The position numbers and the translations under genes are program-made. Below the pieces are notes generated by a model. It was not told where the DNA came from. It saw nothing but the letters and a program-made list of their open reading frames with translations, and searched no databases. A stretch of DNA of 48,410 nt, taken from positions 480,041-528,450 of the forward strand of contig NZ_KQ948152.1 of assembly GCF_001513955.1 (NCBI RefSeq), given 5' to 3'. The stretch is from Streptomyces pseudovenezuelae (GTDB taxonomy: Bacteria > Actinomycetota > Actinomycetes > Streptomycetales > Streptomycetaceae). Below, piece after piece: positions 37,584 to 45,777 of the stretch; positions within the stretch are counted from its first letter, which is position 1; every line of letters begins with the position of its first letter.

Positions 37584-39950
37584 TCAGCGCGCTCCCGGTC
37601 CGCGCAGCCGCACCGGGTGGGACGGCTCGCTCAAGCCGTCCTCGCCCTCCCGCTGGACGACCAGCTTCCGACCCTCCCAGCGGGCGACGTAGCGTTCGAT
37701 CTCCGGTTCGTCCCAACCGTCGCCCGCATCCCGGACGACCAGCCCGCCCCCGCTCCGTCCCCGGGCGGGAGCCCACACCTCCAGCTCGATCCCGCCGTCG
37801 TCCCCCCGCACCGGAATGACGGCGCCCGCGCGCGCGAGCACCGGGATCCGCGACAGCGGGGCGTCGACCAGGACCTGTCCCGGCCCCTCGTACACCTGCT
37901 CCGTGGCCGTGTCGTACCAGCGCCCCCGCGGCAGCTGCACCGCACGCTGGTCGCTGCCCGGATCGAGCACCGGGGCCACGAGCAGGCTGTCACCGAGCAG
38001 GAAGGCGTCCTCGCAGTCCCGCAGGGCGCGGTCCTCGGGCACGGACCACCACAGGGGCCGTACATAAGGCGCTCCGGTACGCCGGGCCAGTTGCGCGAGC
38101 GTCATGAAGTACGGCAGCAGCCGCCGGCGTTCCACGAGCGCCACGCGTGCGTGCTCCAGCACCTCGGCCCCGAACTCCCACGGCTCCCTGCGCCCGGCCC
38201 GCAGGCCCGCGTGGGTACGGAACAGCGGCAGATAGGCGCCGAGCTGGAACCAGCGCAGATACAGCTCGGGCGAGGGGTGCCCGTCGTAGCCCCCCACATC
38301 CGGACCCGAGTACGGCACCCCGCACAGCCCGAGCCCCATCACGAGCGACAGCGAGGCCCGCAGGCCCGGCCAGCCGGTGGCCACGTCACCGGACCAGGCG
38401 CCCCCGTACCGTTGTATGCCGGCCCAGCCGGAGCGCGAGAACAGGAACGGCCGCTCGCCGGGCACCAGCTCGCGCAGACCCTCGTAACCCGCCCGGGCCA
38501 TGCACAGCGCGTAGACGTTGTGCGCCTCCTGATGGTCGCCGCCGCGGCCCTCCAGGGCGTGTCTGGCCGACCGCGGCAGGGTGGACTCACCGAACGCGTT
38601 GAAGGACGTGGGCTCGTTCATGTCGTGCCAGAAGCCCGCGAACCCCGCCGCGAGCCGCTCCTGGTAGAGGCGACCCCACCACGCACGCACACGCGCGTGC
38701 GTGAAGTCCGGATAGAGCGCCTCCCCGGGCCACACGACCCCCTTCACGAGCCGACCCGCCGCGTCCCGCACGAAGGCGTCCTCGGCCGTCCCGCTGTCGT
38801 GGACGGCGTTGCCGGGCGCCGCCTTGACCGCCGGGTCGACGATCGACACCAGCCGGATCCCGTCCCGCAGCAGCTCCCCGGCCAGTTGGGGCAGCTTGGG
38901 AAAGCGCTCCTGGTCGACCGTGAACACCTGGTGCTCGTCGTAGTGGTCGATGTCCAGGTGGACGGCGTCGAGCGGCAGACCCCGCTCCTGGTAGCCGGCG
39001 ACGATCCGCCGGACCTCCTGCTCGCTGCCGAAGCCCCAGCGGGCGTGATGATGGCCGAGCGCCCAGGACGGCGGCAGCGCGGGCGCACCGGTCAGCGAGG
39101 CCCAGGCGAGCAGCACGCGCGCGGGAGTGCCCACCATCACCCAGCAGCGCAGCGGACCGCCGGTCATCCGCAGCTCGGACATCCCCACCCGGTCGTGCCC
39201 GGAGCCGGCCCCCTCCTCGCCCTCCCGCAGGGTCACGGTGCCGTCCCACGAGGTGTCGTGGAACACGAGATGGGTGGCGGCGTCGGCCACCACCAGCTGC
39301 ACCGGCATCGTGACGTACAGGGGATCATCGCCCGGCCCGAAGGCCCGGCCGGGGTCGGTGTTCCACAGCCGATACGTTCCGTCCCGCAACCGGGGCCCCG
39401 AGGCCCGTCCCCCCAGCCCGAAGAACCGGGCGTCGGCGGCCACCTCCGACCGTTGCATCCAGCGCGCCTCGCCCCCGGCCACCGGTTCCCACCAGCGGGG
39501 CGGCAGATCCCGGCGCAGGGTCACCCCGCCGGGCGTACGCACCTCGACCGCTCCGTGCCGCGACACCATGACCGTGGCCCGCTCGGCGACGACCCGCCAG
39601 CCGCCGTCCTTGTCCGGCTCCAGGACCGCCCGGGGATCCGGCTCCGGGCAGCGGCCCGCGAGCGCGTACGACGGCTCCGGCCCGGCGCCGTCCCACCCCC
39701 AGAAGACCGCCCCGTTCACCGCGACGACGATCCGCAGCTCGGAGCGGCTGAACCGGACGACACCCCCGCCGGGAGCCGGCTCCGCGTCCTGCACCTGCCC
39801 CGGCACCCGGGCCCGCTCGGCCCCCCGCGCCGGCAGCCCGATCGCGTCGGTACGCCTCCTGCGCCACGCGGCCCGCACGGTACGCAACCCCTGGGGCGCC
39901 CCCGCCGAACCGAACGCCTTCACCGAACGCACCAGGTCACGACCGTTCAT
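37584..39950 (-). CDS. Glycoside hydrolase family 31 (alpha-glucosidase type)
   Basis: This 788-residue enzyme has the GH31 layout: an N-terminal beta-sandwich (FFGLGGRASGPRLRDGTYRLWNTD), then a TIM barrel with LDIDHYDEHQVFTVD. The nucleophile is Asp443 in GFWHDMNEPTSF, and FSRSGWAGIQRYGGAWSGD and GVPYSGPDVGGYDG follow. A C-terminal sandwich begins around LLVAPVLDPG. No signal peptide is seen, so it is probably intracellular, acting on imported alpha-glucosides. ATG 39950 is chosen, with AGGGTGAG about 6 bases upstream; in-frame GTGs at 39959 and 39971 are alternatives. It is divergent from the acetoacetyl-CoA synthetase gene. Confidence 0.93.
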   Translation of the reverse strand: MNGRDLVRSVKAFGSAGAPQGLRTVRAAWRRRRTDAIGLPARGAERARVPGQVQDAEPAPGGGVVRFSRSELRIVVAVNGAVFWGWDGAGPEPSYALAGRCPEPDPRAVLEPDKDGGWRVVAERATVMVSRHGAVEVRTPGGVTLRRDLPPRWWEPVAGGEARWMQRSEVAADARFFGLGGRASGPRLRDGTYRLWNTDPGRAFGPGDDPLYVTMPVQLVVADAATHLVFHDTSWDGTVTLREGEEGAGSGHDRVGMSELRMTGGPLRCWVMVGTPARVLLAWASLTGAPALPPSWALGHHHARWGFGSEQEVRRIVAGYQERGLPLDAVHLDIDHYDEHQVFTVDQERFPKLPQLAGELLRDGIRLVSIVDPAVKAAPGNAVHDSGTAEDAFVRDAAGRLVKGVVWPGEALYPDFTHARVRAWWGRLYQERLAAGFAGFWHDMNEPTSFNAFGESTLPRSARHALEGRGGDHQEAHNVYALCMARAGYEGLRELVPGERPFLFSRSGWAGIQRYGGAWSGDVATGWPGLRASLSLVMGLGLCGVPYSGPDVGGYDGHPSPELYLRWFQLGAYLPLFRTHAGLRAGRREPWEFGAEVLEHARVALVERRRLLPYFMTLAQLARRTGAPYVRPLWWSVPEDRALRDCEDAFLLGDSLLVAPVLDPGSDQRAVQLPRGRWYDTATEQVYEGPGQVLVDAPLSRIPVLARAGAVIPVRGDDGGIELEVWAPARGRSGGGLVVRDAGDGWDEPEIERYVARWEGRKLVVQREGEDGLSEPSHPVRLRGPGAR

Positions 39951-40162
39951 GCTGCTCACCCTGCCACTCACCGCCCCACCCGTGGGTGCCGTTCAACTTC
40001 CGTTCACCCGTGCCGGGGCCACATCTTCACGACACGGACTATGTGGGGCGCACCCTGGCGTTGAAGTTGATCACATGGCATCGTCCCTGTCAGCCGCGTC
40101 ACGCGCACACCCCTGGCCCGTGCGCGGGAGACGCACACGACGCGCACAGTCCGGGAGCCCTC

Positions 40163-42130
40163 ATGTCGACCGTGAATCCCCAGCCGCTCTGGCAGCCAGA
40201 TCCGCAGCGCCTCGCCCGGTCCCAGGTGACCAGGTTCCAGGCATGGGCGGCCGAGCACCACGGCGCCCCGGCCGAGGGAGGCTACCCGGCGCTCCACCGC
40301 TGGTCCGTGGACGAGCTGGAGCCGTTCTGGGAAGCCCTCACCCAGTGGTTCGACGTACGGTTCTCGACGCCCTACGCGCGCGTGCTCGGCGACCGCTCGA
40401 TGCCCGGCGCCCAGTGGTTCCCCGGCGCCACCCTCAACTACGCGGAGCACGCGCTGCGCGCGGCCGAGAGCCGCCCGGACGAACCCGCCCTCCTGCACGT
40501 CGACGAGACCCATGAGCCGGTCCCGGTGACCTGGTCCGAACTGCGTCGCCAGGTGGGCTCCCTGACCGCCGAGCTGCGCGCCCTGGGTGTCCGGCCCGGA
40601 GACCGCGTCAGCGGCTACCTCCCGAACATCCCGCAGGCCGTCGTCGCCCTCCTGGCCACGGCCGCCGTGGGCGCCGTCTGGACTTCCTGCGCCCCCGACT
40701 TCGGCGCCCGCAGCGTCCTGGACCGCTTCCAGCAGGTCGAACCGGTCGTCCTGTTCACCGTCGACGGCTACCGCTACGGCGGCAAGGAGCACGACCGCCG
40801 CGAGACGGTCGCCGAACTCCGCCGCGAACTGCCCTCCCTGCGTGCCGTCGTCCACATCCCGCTCCTCGGCACCGAGGCTCCTGAAGGCGCCCTGGAGTGG
40901 GACGCCCTCACGCGCGCGGACACGGAACCGGTCTTCGAGCAGGTGCCGTTCGCGCATCCCCTGTGGGTCCTCTACTCCTCCGGCACGACGGGCCTGCCCA
41001 AGGCGATCGTCCAGTCGCAGGGCGGCATCCTCGTCGAGCACCTCAAGCAGCTCGGCCTGCACTGCGACCTCGGCCCCGAGGACCGTTTCTTCTGGTACAC
41101 CTCCACGGGCTGGATGATGTGGAACTTCCTCGTCTCCGGCCTCCTCACGGGCACCACTGTCGTCCTGTACGACGGCAGCCCCGGCCATCCCGACACGGGC
41201 GCCCAGTGGCGGATCGCCGAACGCACAGGCGCCACCCTGTACGGCACCTCGGCCGCGTACGTCATGGCCTGCCGCAAGGCCGACGTGCACCCAGGACGCG
41301 ACTTCGACCTCTCCAAGGTGCAGTGCGTGGCCACCACCGGCTCCCCGCTGCCCCCCGACGGCTTCCGCTGGTTGCACGACGAGGTCCGCGAGGACCTGTG
41401 GATCGCCTCCGTCAGCGGCGGCACGGACGTGTGCTCCTGCTTCGCGGGCGCCGTACCGACCCTGCCCGTGTACATCGGCGAACTCCAGGCGCCGAGCCTG
41501 GGCACCGACCTCCAGTCCTGGGACCAGAGCGGCAACCCCCTGATCGACGAGGTCGGTGAGCTCGTTGTGACCAACCCCATGCCGTCCATGCCGATCCACT
41601 TCTGGAACGACCCCGACGGCAGCCGCTATCACGACAGTTACTTCGACACCTATCCCGGAGTGTGGCGGCACGGCGACTGGATCACGCTCACCTCGCGCGG
41701 TTCGGTCGTCATCCACGGCCGGTCCGACTCGACGCTCAACCGCCAGGGCGTCCGCATGGGTTCGGCCGACATCTACGAGGCCGTGGAGCGGCTCCCCGAG
41801 ATCAAGGAATCCCTGGTCATCGGCATCGAACAGCCCGACGGCGGCTACTGGATGCCGCTGTTCGTGCACCTGGCTCCCGGTGCCGTCCTCAACCAGGCCC
41901 TCCTCGACCGCATCAAGCGGACCATCCGCGAGAACCTCTCACCCCGCCACATCCCGGACGAGGTCATCGAGGTCCCCGGCATCCCGCACACCCTCACCGG
42001 AAAGCGCATCGAGGTTCCCGTCAAGCGCCTCCTGCAGGGCGCCCCGCTGGAGAAGGCGGTCAACCCGGGCTCCATCGACAACCTCGACCTGCTCCACTTC
42101 TACGAGGACCTGGCCCGCAAGCGCGCCTGA
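40163..42130 (+). CDS. Acetoacetyl-CoA synthetase
   Basis: This 655-residue ANL-superfamily ligase activates acetoacetate (ATP + CoA) to acetoacetyl-CoA. The N-terminus (QPDPQRLARSQVTRFQAWA, and WSVDELEPFWEAL) and the ATP motif LYSSGTTGLPKAI (about 270-282) are typical. So are SGGTDVCSCFAGA, GDWITLTSRGSVVIHGRSDSTLNRQGVRMG and the C-terminal lysine loop HTLTGKRIEVPVKR. It starts at ATG 40163 with GGGAG six bases upstream. It is cytoplasmic and stands alone. The 9-bp gap to the convergent MocR gene leaves no room for a separate terminator. Confidence 0.94.
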   Translation: MSTVNPQPLWQPDPQRLARSQVTRFQAWAAEHHGAPAEGGYPALHRWSVDELEPFWEALTQWFDVRFSTPYARVLGDRSMPGAQWFPGATLNYAEHALRAAESRPDEPALLHVDETHEPVPVTWSELRRQVGSLTAELRALGVRPGDRVSGYLPNIPQAVVALLATAAVGAVWTSCAPDFGARSVLDRFQQVEPVVLFTVDGYRYGGKEHDRRETVAELRRELPSLRAVVHIPLLGTEAPEGALEWDALTRADTEPVFEQVPFAHPLWVLYSSGTTGLPKAIVQSQGGILVEHLKQLGLHCDLGPEDRFFWYTSTGWMMWNFLVSGLLTGTTVVLYDGSPGHPDTGAQWRIAERTGATLYGTSAAYVMACRKADVHPGRDFDLSKVQCVATTGSPLPPDGFRWLHDEVREDLWIASVSGGTDVCSCFAGAVPTLPVYIGELQAPSLGTDLQSWDQSGNPLIDEVGELVVTNPMPSMPIHFWNDPDGSRYHDSYFDTYPGVWRHGDWITLTSRGSVVIHGRSDSTLNRQGVRMGSADIYEAVERLPEIKESLVIGIEQPDGGYWMPLFVHLAPGAVLNQALLDRIKRTIRENLSPRHIPDEVIEVPGIPHTLTGKRIEVPVKRLLQGAPLEKAVNPGSIDNLDLLHFYEDLARKRA

Positions 42131-42139
42131 CCGAGCCGG

Positions 42140-43459
42140 TCACCCCCCGTAGGTGGCCTCGGACTCACCGAGCACGCCGGCGAAGTCCGAGGCCAGCCGG
42201 GCCGCGTCGGCCGGCTCCAGCTCGGCGGCAGTGATCCGCACGCCCGGCCCGGCCGACAGCCGGAACCGGGCCCCGGCAGCGACCCACCAGCCGTACGACC
42301 GCAGCCCGTTCACCACGGCCGACTCGTCCCGGACGGGCACCCATACGTTCATCCCGCTCACCCCGTGCGCCTCGATGCCCCGGTCGCCGAGCTCCCGTAC
42401 CAGCGCGTTGCGGCGCACGGTGTAGGTCTCCCCGGCACGAGCGACCAACGCGCGCGTGTGCTCGTCGGCGAGAAGGCCGTACACCGTCTCCTGGAGCAGA
42501 TGACTGACCCAGCCGGACGTCAGCAGCAGCCGCCCGTCGTGCCGGCCCAGCGTGATCGGATCACACGCGGCGGCCGCCCACCGCAGGTCCGTCCCCAGGA
42601 ACTTGCTCACCGTCCGCACATGCACCCAGCGCGACAGCCCCGCGCCCGTCAGGGTCCGCAACGGGGCGTCGGCGACGGCGGAAGCGTGGTCGTTCTCCAC
42701 GACCAGCACCTCGGGGTGTTCCCGGAGCACGGCCAACAGCGCCTCCTGACGCTCGGCGGTGAAGCGCCCGCCGTACGGATTCTGCGCCCGCGGACTGCAC
42801 ACCAGCGCCCGCGCCCCCGCTCGCAGCGCCGCGCGCACGGCCTCGGGCGACACTCCCTCGTCGTCGACCGCGACGGGGATCATGCGCAGCCCCAACGCCG
42901 TGACCAGATCGAGCACATGGTGGTACCCGGGATCCTCCATCGCCACGGCGTCACCGGGCCGCAGCTCGACGGAGAGCAGCCGCCCGACCAGATCCAACGC
43001 CCCGTGCGCGAAGGTCACATGCTCCACCGGTACGCCATCGGGCCCCAGCCACGCGCGTACGGCGTCCTCGAGCCGCGCCAGCCGGGGCGTCGAACGGTGC
43101 GAACGGGCGCCGGGGGACAACCGGGAGGGCGGCACCAGCCCGGGCAGCAGCCGAGGATCGGGGTGCCCGCCCGCCAGGTCCCGCAGCCCCTCGGGCACTT
43201 TGGGCGGCCGACGCGACGCCACCGCCGGGGCCGGTGCCACCACGGTCCCGCCGCGGCCCCGGGTGACCACGATCCCGCGCTGCCGCAGTTCCTTGTACGC
43301 CGTCGCGACCGTCCCCGGGCTCACGCCGAGGTCGTCCGCGAGGCGCCGCACCGGAGGCAACGCCGTCCCCGGCGCCAAAGAACCCTCGGCCACGGCCCGT
43401 TCGACGGAGGCAGCAATTCCCTTGGCCGTCGTACCACTGATCCCATATTGTGTTGCCAC
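42140..43459 (-). CDS. MocR-family GntR/aminotransferase regulator (PtsJ-like)
   Basis: This 439-residue regulator has an N-terminal winged helix (about 10-75; GTALPPVRRLADDLGVSPGTVATAYKELRQRGIVV) and a C-terminal PLP aminotransferase-like domain. That domain includes SPRAQNPYGGRF, VENDHAS and the PLP lysine 286 in RTVSKFLGTDLRW. The last differs from the usual S-K-x-x-x-P-G-x-R. The layout resembles PtsJ-type MocR proteins. GTG 43459 lacks a Shine-Dalgarno sequence and the mRNA may be leaderless. It is divergent from an MFS transporter with a 16-bp palindrome between, so the transporter is its probable target. Confidence 0.9.
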   Translation of the reverse strand: MATQYGISGTTAKGIAASVERAVAEGSLAPGTALPPVRRLADDLGVSPGTVATAYKELRQRGIVVTRGRGGTVVAPAPAVASRRPPKVPEGLRDLAGGHPDPRLLPGLVPPSRLSPGARSHRSTPRLARLEDAVRAWLGPDGVPVEHVTFAHGALDLVGRLLSVELRPGDAVAMEDPGYHHVLDLVTALGLRMIPVAVDDEGVSPEAVRAALRAGARALVCSPRAQNPYGGRFTAERQEALLAVLREHPEVLVVENDHASAVADAPLRTLTGAGLSRWVHVRTVSKFLGTDLRWAAAACDPITLGRHDGRLLLTSGWVSHLLQETVYGLLADEHTRALVARAGETYTVRRNALVRELGDRGIEAHGVSGMNVWVPVRDESAVVNGLRSYGWWVAAGARFRLSAGPGVRITAAELEPADAARLASDFAGVLGESEATYGG

Positions 43460-43468
43460 GTAGCCAAG

Positions 43469-43484
43469 TATGTATCAGTACATA
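43469..43484. promoter_or_regulatory. Palindromic operator between MocR and MFS genes
   Basis: TATGTA-TCAG-TACATA is a perfect inverted repeat in an A/T-rich 54-bp divergent spacer. It begins ten bases upstream of the MocR start and ends 29 bases upstream of the MFS start. It must overlap both promoters, so a bound regulator would affect both. Confidence 0.65.
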
Positions 43485-43513
43485 AATGAAAAGCAAGCGG
43501 ACAAGGGGGAGCA

Positions 43514-44788
43514 GTGCATCCGACACGGCGCGCGGCAGCATGGTCGAGAAGCGTTCCGGGAGGGCGCGACGGGCGCAGAATGCTCGCGATCGCGCTCGTC
43601 GACCGCATCGGCAGCGGACTGTGGGCGTCCGTCTCCGTCCTCTACTTCACCTACGTCTCCGAACTCTCCCTGGCCCAGGTCGGCACCCTCGCCGCTGCCG
43701 CCGGCGCCATCGGTATCGCGGGCGCACCGGTCGGCGGCAAGCTCGCCGACCGGTTCCCGGTCACCCGTGTCCTGCTGACCGTCCAGCTCATGCGTGCCGT
43801 CGCCTCCTGCGCCCTGCTGACCACCGACAACTACGCTCTGCTCATTGCCTTCTCGGCGGTGGGCTGCCTCGGCGACCGCGCCGCCAGCATCCTCACCAAG
43901 CTCTGCGCCACCCGGGTCGCCGGCCCGGAGCGCGTCCGCTACCAGGCCTTCCACCGAACCGTCGCCAACGCCGGCTGGGCGCTGGGAGGCCTCGCCGCCG
44001 CAGCCGCCCTGGCGCTCGGCACCACCACCGCCTACCAGTGGCTCCTCGCCGGAGACGCCCTGTCCTTCCTAGCCTCGGCACTTCTCACCCTGCGCTGCGG
44101 CGAACCCCTGTCCCCCTCCCGCACCGTCATCACCTCGAAGCACCCGACCCCGACGACTGGACCGGCGAATCCGTGGCGCGACCGCACCTATCTCGCCTAC
44201 GTCGCCACCGAGGCCGTCCTCTTCCTCGACGACGCGGTGTTCAAGGTGGGCCTGCCCCTGTGGATCGCACACGAGAGCACCGCCCCGAACGGACTCGCCC
44301 CACTCCTGATGGTCCTCAACAACGTCATGGTCGTGGCACTCCAGGTCCCCCTCGCCCGCTTCGGCACCACCACAGCCGCAGCCCGGAACCTGCTCCTCCC
44401 GCTCTCCGCCACCTTCGCCCTCGGCGGCGTCGCCATGGCACTGGCGGCCACGGGCGGAGCCGTCACCGCCACCGCGCTCCTCACCGCCGCGGCAGCCGCC
44501 TTCACCATGGCCGAGATGCTCCACGCCACCGTCTCCTGGGAACTCTCCGTGGCGCTCGCCCCCGACACCGCGCAGGGCGCCTACCTCGGCGTCCACGGCC
44601 TGGCCCAGTCCGTGCAGCGCACCTTCGGACCACTCGCGGTCACCGCCGCCATCGCCACCGGCCCGGCAGGATGGGCGACCTTCGGCACAGGCATCGCTCT
44701 GACCTGCGCAGTCCAGCACCGACTGGTCCGCAAGCGCCTCACTCAGCCCGCATTGTCAGTGCCGCCGATTACTGTGAGTGAGCATTGA
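43514..44788 (+). CDS. MFS transporter
   Basis: This 424-residue permease has about 12 hydrophobic helices. A basic N-terminus leads into MLAIALVDRIGSGLWASVSVLYFTYV, and the MFS loop appears as GGKLADRFPVTRVLL. YQAFHRTVANAGWALGGL and DAVFKVGLPLWIA also recall drug- or metabolite-efflux MFS proteins. It starts at GTG 43514 with GGGGGAG just upstream. It is divergent from the PtsJ-like MocR regulator, which suggests an amine or vitamin-B6-related effector, though the substrate is unknown. The next gene begins 23 bp downstream. Confidence 0.88.
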   Translation: MHPTRRAAAWSRSVPGGRDGRRMLAIALVDRIGSGLWASVSVLYFTYVSELSLAQVGTLAAAAGAIGIAGAPVGGKLADRFPVTRVLLTVQLMRAVASCALLTTDNYALLIAFSAVGCLGDRAASILTKLCATRVAGPERVRYQAFHRTVANAGWALGGLAAAAALALGTTTAYQWLLAGDALSFLASALLTLRCGEPLSPSRTVITSKHPTPTTGPANPWRDRTYLAYVATEAVLFLDDAVFKVGLPLWIAHESTAPNGLAPLLMVLNNVMVVALQVPLARFGTTTAAARNLLLPLSATFALGGVAMALAATGGAVTATALLTAAAAAFTMAEMLHATVSWELSVALAPDTAQGAYLGVHGLAQSVQRTFGPLAVTAAIATGPAGWATFGTGIALTCAVQHRLVRKRLTQPALSVPPITVSEH

Positions 44789-44811
44789 TCGACTGCGCAC
44801 AGGGGGAAAAC

Positions 44812-45705
44812 ATGGCGCACACCGACCACCAGACGATGCGACGCGTCCTGCGCCGCGAAATCGCCGGCACCATCGGGCTGCTCACCGACGAACACGACTT
44901 CCGCGCCATGCGGCGCTACCGCACCTTCACCTTCGACGACCACGCGACCTACCTGAAGCAGGTCGACGACCTGCTGAGGACCCGCGCCGCACAGGGCAGC
45001 CACACCACGGTCGCCCTCTTCGATCCCCAGGAGTACGCCGACTTCTGCGAGGAGACGGGCCTCGACCCGGACATCCCGTCGAGCCGCACACGCTTCACGG
45101 CCGAACTCGCCGGCACCGGCCCGACACTCCCGTACGAGGGCCAGCCGCTCTCCGACCTCGTACCCGCCCTCGTGGACGAGGCCGTCCGCCAGGCCACCTG
45201 GGAGTACGCGACCACACTCCTCGCGCGCCTCGGCACCTGCGGTTCCTGCGGAGAGGACATCGGCCGCGCGGCCTTCACCCGCGCCTCGGACCTCCTCCTC
45301 CGGATCCTCGACACCGCCCTGCCGGGCGAACACCACCTCGTCTGCAGCGTCACCGGAACCCCGGAGACGCTCGTCTCCGTGCTCCACTCCGACGAGAGCG
45401 CCGACGGATCCGTACACCTCGACGAGGCCGAGGCCCTCGAATTCACCACGGTCCTCGCACTCGGCATCGCCACCCGGAGCCCCGGCGGACTGGTCATGCG
45501 CACCAGCGCCCCCGGAACCACCGACCGCATCTACGGCTGGCGCCTGCGCGGCGACGGCCTCGAACCCCTCACCGCGGGAGAGGTCTTCGACGCCTACTGC
45601 ACCGACGTCGACTCCGGCGATCTGATCTCCCCGGAATCGGACGTCGACTACTGCGTGCCCCCCGACCTCGGACCGGAAGGACGGACGCCGCCCCACAGCC
45701 ACTGA
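44812..45705 (+). CDS. Conserved-type hypothetical protein, 297 aa
   Basis: I do not recognise this soluble, acidic protein. Visible features are a basic N-terminal helix (MRRVLRREIAGTIGLL), a DDHATYLKQVDDLLR segment and a single CxxC (Cys143, Cys146 in GTCGSCGED). A beta-rich C-terminal half includes LDEAEALEFTTVLALGIATRSPGGLVMR and ends in an acidic tail. Codon use is normal for the window. It starts at ATG 44812 with a clear AGGGGG ribosome site, 23 bp after the MFS stop, so the two are probably co-transcribed. A terminator follows. Confidence 0.8.
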   Translation: MAHTDHQTMRRVLRREIAGTIGLLTDEHDFRAMRRYRTFTFDDHATYLKQVDDLLRTRAAQGSHTTVALFDPQEYADFCEETGLDPDIPSSRTRFTAELAGTGPTLPYEGQPLSDLVPALVDEAVRQATWEYATTLLARLGTCGSCGEDIGRAAFTRASDLLLRILDTALPGEHHLVCSVTGTPETLVSVLHSDESADGSVHLDEAEALEFTTVLALGIATRSPGGLVMRTSAPGTTDRIYGWRLRGDGLEPLTAGEVFDAYCTDVDSGDLISPESDVDYCVPPDLGPEGRTPPHSH

Positions 45706-45714
45706 ACACAGGCA

Positions 45715-45746
45715 GAGGGCGCCCCACCCGCGGGTGGAGCGCCCTC
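45715..45746. terminator. Bidirectional terminator between hypothetical gene and ptsI
   Basis: Arms GAGGGCGC (45715-45722) and GCGCCCTC (45739-45746) with inner CCACCC/GGGTGG pairing form a long stem between convergent genes. Confidence 0.9.
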
Positions 45747-45777
45747 CGGACCACGTCAGCCGGCCGATCCGGTCCGA

